64,000 bases of DNA, from positions 4,038,984 to 4,102,983 of the forward strand of contig CAXAMN010021361.1 in NCBI GenBank assembly GCA_963970005.1, in the 5' to 3' direction. This stretch comes from Durusdinium trenchii (taxonomy: Eukaryota; Sar; Dinophyceae; Suessiales; Symbiodiniaceae). Made by a program: the position numbers and the translations under genes. Position 1 is the first letter of the stretch; each line of letters starts with the position of its first letter. The notes beneath the pieces are model-generated. The model saw nothing but the letters and a program-made list of their open reading frames with translations. It searched no databases and had not been told where the DNA came from. Positions 1 to 12,988 of this stretch are shown in pieces.

Positions 1-146
1 CGATTACATGTGTCTACAAGGGTTGGGGCCTTACCATCCAAGTTCACCACAGTCTGCCAATGATTCAAAAAAGCACAGAGAGATAATGACCCTGCTGAAA
101 AAGGTTCTTCTCCAAACCTCCGCAGAATTCGTCTGTCGTATCTGAC

Positions 147-159
147 ATATACTGTATAT

Positions 160-191
<32 letters not shown>

Positions 192-197
192 GTATAT
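147..197. repeat. AT/TATG microsatellite
   Basis: Run of alternating TA with interspersed TATG units, directly visible. No associated gene. Confidence 0.9.
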
Positions 198-1119
198 CAA
201 CCGTCGAATCCCATGCCATGGCACATGAATCCCATGTGGACAGCTGCGCCCCTCTTGGTACCACAACGGATCACAAGGGTTGCCCGCCATGGCGCAAGGC
301 ATGCAACACGCGACTCGTTGTCGCGACAAGCAATGAAGTAATGAGGTCGTCGTCCGGCCATCCCAACGCTCCAAAAAAGACCCAGCTCTCCGTGAGTCAA
401 CGAAGTTCTGCTTCGTGACTCGTGACACCTGCTTTCCCCCCTTGGTGCTGTTTGGGTGCTCAACTTGCGGCATGATTCTGTTCCACCGTGAATCTCGCCA
501 CCTGCACAAGTTCCCCAAACAGCGGGACACTCTTCACTTCCTCTCTTCGTCCTGAGTCCGACTTGAATCCCGGTGTCCCCGACTTGCCACTCTGCAAAAG
601 GGTTGGATTTGGTTCTGGTGTTGCCCTCCTTTTCTCAATGTTCTCCCACACTGCTTTGAATCCTTTTTCGGAGTTGTTGGTGCTTTGGTTCCCCATACAT
701 CTTTACCACTTACCTCCTTTCTTGACCATGTTGCCCACTTCTTGGCTTCCGTGGCAGTTGCTTATACCTCTTGATCCAGGATGTTGTTGTCTTGGTGTCC
801 ATGTTCTGCATGCACCTACGGAGCCTCAGCTGCGGTGCGAAGGTACCATTTGGAGACCTTGGCCGGTCGAATCTGAAGGAGTTCTGAATGGTCAAACCCA
901 ACTCAGCTGGACACCAATATATAGTTTTCTCTGATGGATCGAACCACAATGAGGAGATACAATGATTTGACGATCGGGTTGGGAACAGGTTGTGCAGGGT
1001 GTCCATCAACCGGTCAAAGCTTGCTACAGTCTGAGGTCGCAGGTGCTTGGGTATTCGCATCAAGAAAAAAGTCAACTGGCTTCTGAGCTAATTAAGCACC
1101 AAAAAAAGACACAAGCTGT

Positions 1120-1179
1120 GCTTAGCTTAGCTTCTAAGCTGTGCTTAGCTGTGACCCGTGCTTCTAAGCTAAGCTAAGC
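1120..1179. repeat. Perfect 14-bp inverted repeat
   Basis: GCTTAGCTTAGCTT at 1120-1133 is the exact reverse complement of AAGCTAAGCTAAGC at 1166-1179, with a 32-base loop. The region is also full of partial direct copies of AGCTTAGC. It would form a stable hairpin or cruciform. Function unknown. Confidence 0.85.
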
Positions 1180-3538
1180 TGTAAGAACTTGTGAGCCAGG
1201 GTCCAGATGCACTGGAAAGGCCTTGGGCTCTTGGTGAACTCTCTGAAACCCCCGTCGAACCACCGACAGCATGGCCAGGCCCAGTCAGACTGGGAGGCGA
1301 CTTCCGGAATTGGAGACCTTGACTGGCAGACCCTAAAAAGTAGGAAAAAAAAGAATAACAAAACCAAGCTTGGGGGTAAGTTGTGTCTTCCTTTCTACAT
1401 TATATCCATATAGAGAGAGAGTAGTCATAAAGGTCCACCATTTCGACAGAGAAAATTCTAAAATCGTAGACACCTTCTCGGCTGTTCTGTTCGTATTTGG
1501 GGGCCCGTTTACCAAAAGCATGACAAGAACAAAAAAACTCTAGCTGAAACGCTCATGTACTTTGCCCTGGTGGGCTTTTCTTTTTGGCTGGCCTAGCTCC
1601 CCAAAATGTCATAAATCACAACCATACAGTGTCGCAAATTGCAGTCGGATTGGGGACAAATTGTAGAATCCTATGAAGTTCTGGTTTCAAGGTATTTGGA
1701 TTCCCTGGGAATGCAGATTTCAAGGAGGTTATTTCCTGGGAAATGTTCCAATCGACAACCCTGGCTTATCTGTTTTTTCCTGTCATGGCCTGGCCTAAGC
1801 ATAAAACGACCCAAAACATGCCAAGGATTTGATACAAAGTACCCTTCCACACAAACCAAAATCAAGACGCGTCCAGGTCCAAGCTGTTTTCACTGTCGCT
1901 TAATGGGTGCAAACGGCTGAAAACGGCACCACCCTTTAGACATTCCGGCGTCTCCCCATACCCATGACTTCTGTGGGCAAGACCACCCACATTACGCTGA
2001 AAAGTGCTAAAATGGCTGCACGACATGCCATTCCAATTACAACAAATTGATGCTCTGTATGGTTATTTCTTGGGTATTTGCTGCTGCCTGCATCCCTGCA
2101 TCAAACCCAATTCTCCCCTACCCGTCATTGCCACAAGTGTTCACACAGAAGGGAGGACTGCAACAATAGACGTCCCCTCTAACCAAGCAGATGATCTCAT
2201 TCGGAGTGCAAAAGGTGCTTATTGCGAACGAGCCATCCGTGACCACACCGAGCGTCTGTGCAGCGTTTCGTGGGGTGAGAACAAGTCGGCTGACCGGGCC
2301 AAAGAGAGATCCTCTTGGTGCATGAAGTTTCTTTCAAGGATGGCTTATAGGTCCTTGTTTCGGCTCATCGACCTCATTATATTTTCAGGTCCATAGTTCA
2401 TGACCAGCTGACCTGGTAGAACCGTAAGTTCGGTTGCGCCTTGGTTGATTTGAGAATGTTGAGGCTTATCTACGATTCCTTTACCAATATCCGTTGTCAA
2501 TCACTCCCCCAAACAAGGGATCTTCCGTCAAGAGCAGAACCGCTGCCGCCCGATTTTGCAAAGGGCCACGGCGGCCACAAGTGAAAAAAATATGTAAAAA
2601 TACCCAAAGCTGACTTGCTACAAATTGCACTTGCTGGCCACCGCAAACTTGTTCGGGAGCAGGGAAAGGTGGGAAGATGGATCGGATGCAGCAACCAATG
2701 CCCGTCGATCTACCAGAAACACACCAGCACCCCACCAAGAACCACCTCCACCGCGCTCCTTTGGACGCCACTGCCGACCGTTCGCCTCCTGTTCGTCCCC
2801 CTTTTCTTCGCCGTGAACGACGGGAGCCCACCGGTCCGGTGCCCTCAACCCGTGATCTCGAAGAGTGAGGGTCCCTCTTCGCGCATCTTGAAGCCCACCT
2901 GCCGTCAACGGAGGGGCTGTGTTTCTTCCATCGGTAAACTGAGGAGTGAACCACCTTTTTCCAGATGACAAACAAATGACAACATCTAAAAATAAACTTG
3001 AAGAGCTAAAGCTTTGGTGTTTTCCTGGTCTTCCACCGAAGAGTCCCCAAAAATGAGAAGAACGATGTAGCAGCTTTGACCTTGTGAACCGGAGATTGGC
3101 CTTGGTGATCTCACTGTCCATGTCACTTCAGAACCGGGGCGGTCTCGACCGTGAAATCACCTTCATCATCCAGTGGTCCATGAGAGGCGTCAGGTCAGAA
3201 AGTCTTCACTCACTGATCAGTGACCATCCAAAATACATCACAAATAAATTTGGACCAAAAAAGAGGTCCGGCTTAATATGTGGAGTCACACTCATCTGCT
3301 GATGCATAAATAGTCGTGGGAGCATCGTCGTGGGATGTCGTTCTTCACCCCTTCATCTCATACTCACCCAACCCCCTCAGATGGCCATTGGTGCACCTGC
3401 CTTAAAGGGCAGCTTCCGACTTCCAGCTTTCAGCGCCATCCGTGCCAACTCCTGCAGGCAAAGGCTGGGAGCGGCTTTTGCACTGAGACATCCCAGTCAA
3501 GCCAAGATCTGCAGGTTTTCCTGATCATCATGCGTTAG

Positions 3539-3591
3539 GGTGTGGGGGTGTGCATGTGTGTGTGTGTGCGTGTGGGTGTGCGGGTGTGTGT
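3539..3591. repeat. TG-rich microsatellite
   Basis: Imperfect (TG)n with GGGTGTG interruptions. Confidence 0.9.
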
Positions 3592-6500
3592 ACAGGGAAG
3601 CAGAAACTGCCGTTTTGTTGTACAACATCAATGCCATCCTGCTTGCTGTGCCCATTGGATTTCAAGATCATATTGGAAAAGAAGTACTGTAAGTGTTGTG
3701 CAAAAAGTGTGCCTCTTGTGAAGTGCGTCTCGCTAACACATAGTTTCACTTGGTCTTGCTGTGCATGTGTTTCTTTTCACTGATGCGCATGTATGGAGAA
3801 TTGAAATTCACCCCAGCTTCGTGAATCTTCCTTCACTGGGTGGTAGTCCGCACCAGACCGTCCGCCTCGGAGTCCACGTTGATCTCAAAGATCACCACGC
3901 CAGGCTTGAGGGCCGCGACCCAATATTCGAACTTCCCCTGGCTTTGGGGGGAACCTTGCAGAGAACTTGCGGGGAAGCCATGCCCAGGCTTTAGGGAACT
4001 TGAAAGTTGGGGGAGTCTTCCCGACTGTGCCAAGATCCGAATGAAAAAGGGGGAGGGCCCCTTGAAGAAGTGTTCGTGGTTTGTTTGGGGGCCCGAAAGG
4101 TCTTGAGGTAATAGACCCTTCACTTCTGAAGCTCTTGTAGTCTCATTCTCATTGCCATGTGGGTCACCCGTCAGATTCGATTTAGGGAGAGACCTCTCGG
4201 GCAACGACCTCCTGACCTCCTGGCCTCGGTGCAAGGGAAATCGACCAGTCTACCTAGTCTATCCAGGGGATCTCAACATCAAAACACACCACCCAATTCA
4301 TCTTCACGACCCCCAGAAGGCCACGCACACGTGCGTGCCCTCGTAGCACATCTGTGCCGCATGCACATGGCGCCCTGAGCGGCTCGGCGCGCGCTTTTCC
4401 CCGCGAGCCTTGCTGGCTCCCATCCGGCTGTCTGCGATCCTGGCGGTTTTCTCCGCTTGAATCGATTCCACAGAGTGGCCCCTTGAATGAAACAGCTGCT
4501 TCCCCATGACCATCTCTTCTTCCCCAGAAACAAGTCTTGCAGCAAATGTAGATCTGCGTCAGAATGCTTTTGGCTGCCCCTGCTACACCCACACCTCCCT
4601 CACTACTCCTTCCACACCCCCACCGGTCCACACCCCCACCGCTCCGCAGAGTCAACGCTCCCGCCGGTCCTCTGCGTAATGGCATTGTGGGGGTACACCC
4701 GCAAATAAACCTCCGAATCGTGCTTTTCGTTCGGTCACTGACCCGACGGTTCGCCGAAGAGAGACGAACAGGAACACGGTGTCGTTCGACGGTCCAAGCC
4801 GTTTCCGTTCGGTGAGGACTTCGGGGTTCCTGACTTTTGGGGGTGAAGAGGGACCAAATTCCGTTCGGGTTTCGCCTGGAAACCACGCGGTTTCTTCAGC
4901 TCCACCCAGTGAAAAAACGAGCCACGAGCCTAACCCGGCAGAATGAGCCACTTCCCCCCCAGCGACCACACGACCACCGCTGATTTCAGCCCTTTGGACA
5001 GCTCATCTCACCAGCACTGGGTCTGGGCATGGGACGTTACACTCAACAAACATTGACCTGCCGAAAAAGACATCGAAGATGGTCAATCACCAGGGAGTTT
5101 TGCAAGCTCCAAAAACACACTGACCTGGCTAAGGACTTCTGTTGAAAGTTAAGAGACACATCAAGTGAACCATCACGGCAGGGGGAGGCTAGATGGTACG
5201 AATCCACATCTGCGCTTAGGAGTTGTGCCACCGGAGCTTCTAAGGTCAATCAAGCGAATTCCGTCCACAGACATGACCTTGTATCACCTACCATTGGGAA
5301 TTCATGCTTCCCAGTATTTGTAGGGAGGTTCTAGAAGTCACAAGTACAAACCACTTCCAATACCACACGACATGTTCAGACAGGCTCGCTTTTCTATCTA
5401 TTCATGTTGGGTCACTATTTGTGCAATGTAACTATCCAGAATCAGTGTCTATGGCTCAACAAATGATGCATATTCTCGCTATTCTCACTATGCTCGACCG
5501 ACGGTCCCGTCCGACAGTCAGTCGAGCCTTGGCCGAACGGCTGGAGGCCGCCACAATCTCACGGCGGGCCTCCTCGAACACATGCGGCTCCACTCGTCCA
5601 AATGACATGACGCGGGCTCCACTCGTCGGGGTGGTCGTTGTTGTCGGTAGTTGCTCGTGTTCTTGCTTAATTATCTTAATTGCTGATGTTGATGTTGATG
5701 CGTTGACTCTTGTCGCCGGCAGAAAGAAATGTGCATGTCATTGTATGTCTATTGTGTAGATTTATAGTGCTGATGACAATCACGATGCGTCGTGCCGAAT
5801 CAACGTCCGAGTCCCGTCGTGCTGCGGAAGAGAAAACATGCGCCCGTTGCGCCCGCGACCGACCGGTCCAACGCACGCGGCGGTGTCCTCCAGCTGATAA
5901 CTGGTGACCCAACACAGCTCCTTGGCCTCGATGCGGACAGTGAGACAGTGGCGCACGCGGAGGTGCGCGGTGGAAGAAGGGGAAAAACGATGAACAACGG
6001 GTTTGTAACCCGACGGCAAATGGTTCCGTGGCAAATGAATGCAAATCACCCGAAGACACTGGGTAAAACCGTCTTCCTGCACAACCAGGACTAGCAAAAT
6101 GGGACAAGGGTTCCCCCTTGTCTAGTTGGAACACTCCCACACATAAAGAGGGCGCCGTTCCAAAGAAGGTTTGGAAGATGAGGACTTCCACTACAGTTGG
6201 AGGCGATGTGAGTTTGGTGGAGTGCAAATCAACCAAAGGACCAGCTACCCGAATCGCTTCGTTGGCACTGTGAGTCACGTTCATAGTCATAGCCTCCCTG
6301 AAGCTATCCAGGATGAATGATGTATCATGATGTATACTGTTGCCGTACCCCACAGTACCAATGATCCCCACTGGCGAGCAGCGGGTAGGACATGCAAGGA
6401 GGCTTCTCTCACTCTCATAGGCTGCCTGTTCTTGCGAGACGCTCAGCAAATAGCTGTACATCCATTCATGAATAGTCGTGTCATGGGCCAACCCGTGGGG

Positions 6501-9200
6501 GAGGTTCTCCTGCGACTGGGAAGGAAAAAAAAGCAACAGCAATGGACCTGGAGTTCATGAAGGTTTCGACCCGTCCGTGGCCCGAACAAGGGCCCCCCCC
6601 CGTGTTCAGTCCAGTTGATGTCGAGGGATGGTCGGGCAATGAAACAACTCCATTCGGAATCGTGGTCAAGAGACCCCCGGGAAAAGGATCAACCGGTGGA
6701 TCCCAACGTCCACGAAGAGGGGCCTGACATCCCTTCGCCCCAAACCAAATCCCTTCGCTGAAAGCAGAAGAGTCTATCTGGTTCATCCGCTCATCTGAGC
6801 CTGTCTACACTCCCTGAAATCATCATGATTATGTGGAGACCTACCACCTCTTTGGTCTTCGGATTGTTCAAATGGTCCTCCGAAATCCGGGGCCATGCCA
6901 TGCCATCTTCGAATGATTCCTGGCATCCATTCCACCATGGATCGACTTCAGCCTTTTCAACGTGTCTTTTTCAGCCCAAACCCCCGTCCGATGTCGCGGC
7001 TCTGCTGGTCGTCCTGCCGCGGCCAGGTCGGTCCCTCGGGCGTCCAGGCCATGAGAGCGAACTTGGCAAATTGCGGGCGGCTCTTCCGAGGATCATCGTC
7101 GGAGTAGTACCTGGGACGTTCGTTCGAAGAAGAACGGAGGTCGTCACCGGGGGTGGTTCGAGTTCGAAGAGCGAAAGATGCGGGGTTTGCCGACTCTGGA
7201 AAGATGTGGGTGTTGTTAAAGGGAAGCAGCCAGGGGTATGCTTGGGTGTCCTCTGATTTTCAGGGGCTGGATGACCAATCCGTTTGTCTGCTTGAGGTTT
7301 CTTCCACCGCCGGTTGCGTGGGCAGGATGGAACGACGTTCGACCCCTGAAGGATCCATGGACGAATGGACTGGGCAAGCTGAGGTGGTTTCGCTCCGAGA
7401 AGGCAGCAAAATGGACGAAGAAAAGAACAACCCAAATGAGATGAGTTCTCAAACTCAGGAGGGTTGGAGGGGTTCCCCTCTGCCTGCGACTTCCCTCCTT
7501 ACTTCCCAGGTCTCAAGATGGGGCCTCCACGAGCTACCCAGTGGTTTTGGACGGTGGCAAAGCTGCTATACTAAGACCTATGTCGGCCATCAAGCAACTT
7601 TTATCCCTAATGGATCCACACAAAAAAATAGCCATTGCATCACCCCAAATTTTTCTGAGCAGGCTCCTTGATCAGCGCACGTTGGATCCCGTTCCGGGCG
7701 GATCGCAGGTTTGAAGGGCTTTCTCCACCTGGCAGTGACAACCAACGGGAAATGTACGCAAAGCCCGGGGATGAAACGGAACAAACCGCGAAGCCAGCCG
7801 CGCGGAGATTTGTTCGGTTGCGCAGGCACCCGTTTGATGGAACTATGAGTCCGCGAAAGATGTTGTTCGGGTTGTGTGGCAGTCTTTTGGTTGTGTGCGT
7901 CTAGGATTCTAGATGGCTGGGGTGCAGGGCTTCGTTGGATGCCTGCAAACAGAATCTGATATACACAAATTGAAGCAGCAACCTAGGGCACTGGGAGCTT
8001 GGCGGTGCGCGTGCAAAAATGGATTGTGGAATTGTGTTTGATAGTATTTCATGTCCATGTTCAATTGTGTTTGTTGAATGATGTTTCTATCTGAACAAGA
8101 CCCAAAAGAAGTGTTTGGCTTTGCGGCGGGGGGCGGTTAGTTGCTTGATCCATTGTTCTAACAAAGGTGGAACGTGCCATCACCGCCCCTTGGCTCAAAG
8201 TTTTGCATGTCCTGTCGTTTAAAGAAGGATTTCTATACCCTGACCATGTCTTACCCCGCAAAATGTCCAAAACTGCAAGACCCAAAGGGTCGGGTGCGCG
8301 AAACACAAGATCGCCCCCCTAATGGTGTTTTGTGGACAAGGAAGGAAATAACAGTGCTCCCCTAAATCACCAACCCTTTGTTCAACTTTTGACATTTCCT
8401 GTAGAACTCTCTCAGAGTTGCCCCTTCGCCAAAAGCTATATAATTGAGTTTGCTACCAAAGAAACCTCCTCCGAGGAGTGTTCCAACAAACGTGTGTTCT
8501 CGATGGACCTTGCAAGTACACTCCTACAACATGAAGTGCCAACAAAGCGCGAAAACATGTGATAACGCCCTCTTGGATAGTAGCCTTTCTTCACCTGCTG
8601 CGCAACACATTTTGGGACGGACGGCACATCATATACTTCATTGTCCATCCCATCTGCATGGACACAGTTGGCTCGGCCATCTTCCCAAGATCCGTGTGCG
8701 AAGAACATCGAGTGCTCGTCTCAAGGCGCTGGGAATCCGAGGTTGGACTTCTTCGAGGGGACCTTCATCACAAATGAAAGCGAGAAGCCCCACTCCCTTC
8801 TCTCGAGACTACTCCGAATCAACGGAAACATGAATGACCGGAGGACGCACAGCTGCGAAAATCCTATCGCGCAAGGTGTGTTCTGCTTCGTTGCAAGGAT
8901 GTTCTCTGTTGTTGTTGTTGTTGGCGCAGGTGTTATGTTCCAAGTTGAGAGGGTTTCAGAACTTCCAGTATGGCACGATGTCTTAGAAAGGATCGTCCGC
9001 TACGTGTAAGGCTCCTTTGTTCCAAAGGTTGCCAAAAAACATGTTGATTTGGAAATGGTGCCTAACAAGGTTGATTTGGAACGTGATGATGACTAGCAAC
9101 ATCACAAAATACCCACTGGTTCCCGAATGCGTAGCGAAGGGTTCTCGTTTAACTCTTGGGGGTCTGGGGGTGGAGCCTTGTTCGTGACCCGTTGTTTCTA

Positions 9201-9298
9201 CGTCCGCAACCGTCCGCAACCGTTCGCAACCGTCCGCAACCGTCCGCAACCGTCCGCAACCGTCCGCAACCGTCCGCAAGTGTTCGCAACCGTTCGCG
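9201..9298. repeat. 10-bp tandem repeat (CGTCCGCAAC), about 10 copies
   Basis: Unit CGTCCGCAAC repeated about ten times with occasional C-to-T change in the fourth or fifth position (CGTTCGCAAC). This is the first of several tandem arrays packed between 9.2 and 11.4 kb. Open frames through it are a product of the repetition. Confidence 0.95.
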
Positions 9299-9700
9299 GT
9301 AGAGCGCTAAGGCGCTGCCATTGGGGGAAGCTTTTGCAAGTGACTTTTCATGGATGTGTCACGTGTCAGTTTGCGCCGCTATTCCATTGTGATTTGCATG
9401 AAAAAGACATGTCGCGCAAGCAACGTGATGCGTTTCGCTGCACAGGCGCAGCGTTTGGTGAGATCTGCAGATTGCTGCGCAGTTCCATTGGGATTAGCGT
9501 TTGGAGAGGGTGTTGGATGTAGCCGTGCCATTGGGATTTGCGTTTCAGGGTGTGGCATCGAAGCTCTGTTTTCGTGACAAGTCTCAGCTGAAATGCCGAT
9601 TTTGGTGGATGGGAGTGTGCTCTGAACGGGTCGAAATCATTCCAAACGTATGGTGTGGTGCAAATTTCGTTGAAGCTCACATGCGATGATATTGTTACTT

Positions 9701-9905
9701 TTCGTGGCAGGCGCAGGACTTTGTGCGGGCTTTGAGGTGTGGAAGTGGGATTTTCGTGGCAGGCGCAGGGAATCGTGAGGTTGCGATTTGTGACGGAGGT
9801 GACATTTCGTGGCAGGCACAGTACTTTGTGCGTTAGACGTGTGGACGCGGAAAGATTCGTGGCAGGCGCAGGGAATCGGGAGGTTGTGAGTTGCGGTAGA
9901 GGTGA
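9701..9905. repeat. About 52-bp degenerate tandem repeat, 4 copies
   Basis: Units begin with TTCGTGGCAGGCGCAG at 9701, 9753, 9806 (with GGCACAG) and 9856, giving spacings of 52, 53 and 50. Alternate units resemble each other more (ACTTTGTGCG versus GGAATCG after the core), suggesting a dimeric, about 105-bp higher-order unit. Confidence 0.8.
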
Positions 9906-10018
9906 ATGTCGCTGTCACATTGGGATTGGCGTGTGAGCGGGCGTCGTTTGGAGGGGCTGGAATCGCGAAACTGCTTGGCAAGGCTGCGTGATGTGTGTGC
10001 TCCGATGGGTGTTTCCGC

Positions 10019-10320
10019 TGGACTTTTGGAGGAAGTCTCATGCGAAACGTTCGAATTGCAGACTTTGACATGTGAGTTTTTGAGGAAGAAGTCTCGTACG
10101 AAACGCTCGTTTTGGGGACTTGACATGTGACTTTTGGAGGAAGTCTCGTACGAAACGCTCGTTTTGGAGACTTGACGTGTGACTTTTGGAGGACGTCTCG
10201 TACGAAACGCTCGTTTTTGAGACTTGACGCGTGACTTTTGGAGGAAGTCTCGTACGAAACGCTCGTCTTGCAGCCTCGCAGCGTGACTTTTGGAGGAAGT
10301 CTCGTAAGTCTCGTACGAAG
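10019..10320. repeat. 52-bp tandem repeat, about 6 copies
   Basis: The unit contains GACTTTTGGAGGAAGTCTCG and then ACGAAACGCTCG. Starts of the last four units (GTGAC) fall at 10127, 10179, 10231 and 10283, exactly 52 apart. Two more diverged units lie upstream at about 10020 and 10072. The array abuts the 13-bp satellite on its right. Confidence 0.9.
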
Positions 10321-11438
10321 AGTGTGCCCTACAGGAGTGTCCCACAAGAGTGNNNNNNNNNNACAAGAGTATCCCACAAGAGTTTCCTACAAGAGTGTCC
10401 CACAAGAGTGTCCCACAAGAGTTTCCTACAAGAGTGTCCCACAAGAGTGTCCCACAAGAGTGTCCCGTATGAGTGTCCCACAAGAGTGTCCCACAAGAGT
10501 GTCCCGCATGTCCCACAAGAGTGTCCTACAAGAGTGTCCCACAAGAGTGTCCCGTATGAGTGTCCCACAAGAGTGTCCCACAAGAGTGTCCCACAAGTGT
10601 GTCCCACAAGAGTGTCCGACAAGAGTGTCCCATAAGAGTGACCCACACGAGTGTCCTACAAGAGTGTGCAACAAGAGTGTCCCGTAAGAGTGTCCCACAA
10701 GAGTGTCCTACAAGACTGTCCTACAAGAGTGTCCTACAAGAGAGTGTCCCAAATGAGCGTCCCACAGGAGTGTCCCACAAGAGTGTCCCGCAGCAGTGTC
10801 CCGCAAGAGTGTCTCACAAGAGTGTCCCACAAGAGTATCCCACAAGAGTGTCCTACAGGAGTGTCCCACAAGAGTGTCCCACAAGAGTTTCCTACAGGAG
10901 TGTCCCACAAGAGTGTCCCACAAGAGTGCCCTACAAGAGTGTCCCACAAGAGTGTCCTACAAGAGTGTCCCACAAGAGTGTCCCACAAGAGTGTCCCACA
11001 AGAGTGTCCTGCAAGAGTGTCCCACAAGAGTGTCCCACAAGAGTGTCCCAAATGAGTGTCCCACAGGAGTGTCCCACAAGAGTGTCCCGCAACAGTGTCC
11101 GGCAAGAGTGTCTCACAAGAGTGTTTGTTAAGAGTGTCCCACAAGAGTGTCCCGCAACAGTGTCCCACAAGAGTGTCCTGCAAGAGTGTCCCACAAGAGC
11201 TCCCTACAACAGTGTCCCACAAGAGTGCCCCACAAGATTGTCCCACAAGAGTGTCCTACAGGAGTATCCCACAAGAGTGTCCTACAAGAGTGTCCCACAA
11301 GAGTTTCCTACTAGAGTGTCCCACAAGAGTGTCCCACAAGAGTGTCCCACAAGAGTGTCCTGTAAGAGTGTCCCACAAGAGTTTCCTACAAGAGTGACCC
11401 ACAAGAGTGTCCCACAAGAGTGTCCTACAAGAGTGTCA
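10321..11438. repeat. 13-bp minisatellite, about 85 copies
   Basis: Core unit CCCACAAGAGTGT repeated for about 1.1 kb, with common variants CCTACAAGAGTGT, CCCACAGGAGTGT, CCGCAAGAGTGT and occasional indels. Because 13 is not a multiple of 3, every frame cycles through the same 13-residue period (VSHKSVPQECPTR on the plus strand, GHSCGTLLWDTLV on the minus strand), and neither consensus contains a stop. This explains the many long overlapping frames here, which are not genes. Ten Ns at 10353-10362 show that the array was hard to assemble, so the true copy number may differ. Confidence 0.97.
10353..10362. other. Assembly gap (10 N)
   Basis: Run of ten N inside the 13-bp minisatellite. Confidence 1.
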
Positions 11439-12776
11439 TTTGGACATATGTAGCTTTTTGAACGTGTTTGCATTCGGGTTCGTGGGCTCCATCTTGTTTT
11501 TTCAACAAGGTCTCAAAACCAAAAAACGAGAAAGCCGGAAAACACTCTATCTTGTCTCCTATGTGCCCGCGCAGCCTGGATCGGGCTTTTCGGATGTCGA
11601 AGACGCTTCGCCAAAAAAAAGGGCACAGGCATGTAACAACTCCTAGAGAATCACCTCCCCCCCCTAACCTCCGTGAGAATGCAGCCTGTGGTCTGTTCCC
11701 GACTCCAGGACTCACCTTAGACCTCACGTTCCCGACATCAGAAGATATAAGCGGATCTGAATCAACCGACCCACCCCTCCCGTGAGCCATGAATCCTTCT
11801 TCATTCGCTTTGGAAACCTGACCAGCCCACGAACAGCTGCAACTGACCGGCTGTGGAGGAAAAGGAAGACCCTGCAAACGTGACTTTTGATCCGTTGTTC
11901 AGTGAATCCGTCGGCGATTTGGTACCTCGGGTTGTCCCGGACAGAAAACGCGAGAAGTCTGCATTGTCCTGGATTGACCGTTGGGCAAACTGTATTCAAC
12001 ACATGACTCGCTGTTTGCTTGAAGAAAACACGTGTTTGATCTCACGAAAATGATGTTCACACCTCCATCACACGTTTTGGCCGGCGATTTCCGTCTATCA
12101 CATCCCCCGCACCCGTCCCGCACCCCACCTGCGGGGCTCCGGGGTCACCAGATACCTTCGGACCTCGGAGGTAAGCGTCTCACATCAACTCGAGAAGATC
12201 AGAGACATGTCAGATGACCATGTCTAGTTGTTTTTAATGAGTGGCTTAGATTCATATGATTCATATTCATATTAGGGTTGGTTTGTAGGGACTGCAATTT
12301 GTCCTTGAAATCAACTTTCGAGGCCATGTTCCACTCCAAGAGCTCAATTCGAAAGCTGGTTTGTTCTGATCCAACCAGAATCACTCCCCAGCTCCAGCCC
12401 CAAGAAGCACATTACTTAGTCCAAAAGGCCGTTTCTCATCTCTTACACCATGTGGGCTCCACACAAATGCGCTCTGCGGAAGTTCTTCAAGGCCAACCCT
12501 TTTGATGGCTAGTGGCGGATTTTTGCACAATCCCAAAGAGTCAGGAAAAGAAGGGGAGCATGTTGAGGCTGAGGTTTTTGAGGGATTTGTTGTGTTGTTT
12601 GCGATATTTTCGGGTAGCTGACGTACAGACGCTGCAGAGCCCGGAACGCAGCAATAGAAAGCGCCAACCAAGGGAACGCATTGTAAGCTGCACGCCTCCT
12701 GGTTCTATATTTCATTTCGCAGCACAGCAGCAGGGGTCAACTTCAACCTGGCCACTTGCAGCAGCACGGTCACCTT

Positions 12777-12852
12777 CCCTGCCTGCTTCCCTGCTTCCGT
12801 CCTTCCGTCCGTCCGTCCTTCCTTCCTTGCTTCCTTGCTTCCTTCCTTCCTC
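12777..12852. repeat. TTCC/GTCC microsatellite
   Basis: Tetranucleotide-like tract mixing CTTCC, GTCC and TTGC units. Confidence 0.85.
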
Positions 12853-12943
12853 TTATATCGCATTAAAAAATATAAAATAAAATTATCCCAAATACGTTGA
12901 CTTGACTAGGCACTTGGCGTTTGACACAAGGATCCCTGACACT

Positions 12944-12988
12944 GCCTACCTACCTACCTACCTACCTACCTGCCTGCCTGCCCGCCTG
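12944..12988. repeat. (CCTA)n(CCTG)n microsatellite
   Basis: About six CCTA units run directly into about four CCTG/CCCG units. Confidence 0.9.

Larger units (their letters stand above)
1..9200. other. Gene-poor region, no convincing gene
   Basis: I see no recognisable domain on either strand. Open frames are short or of low-complexity composition; the longest, on the minus strand at about 5,676-6,542, has no motif I recognise. A minus-strand stretch at about 460-1,075 has fairly protein-like composition and could be a decayed coding fragment, but it is interrupted and matches nothing I know. The sequence has microsatellites and short hairpins typical of dinoflagellate intergenic or intronic DNA. 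Small exons of a split gene could be hidden here and would not be visible by eye. Confidence 0.5.

Noticed and set aside
5676-6542. 288-codon minus-strand ORF
   Set aside because: No domain, mixed composition and overlapping frames of similar quality on the other strand; likely chance in GC-balanced non-coding DNA.
9201-9298. CRISPR-like array
   Set aside because: The units are directly contiguous decamers with no spacers.
10231-11453. Several long ORFs (up to 297 codons) on both strands
   Set aside because: They are translations of the 13-bp minisatellite, which has no stop in any frame. The same 13-residue period appears in every frame.
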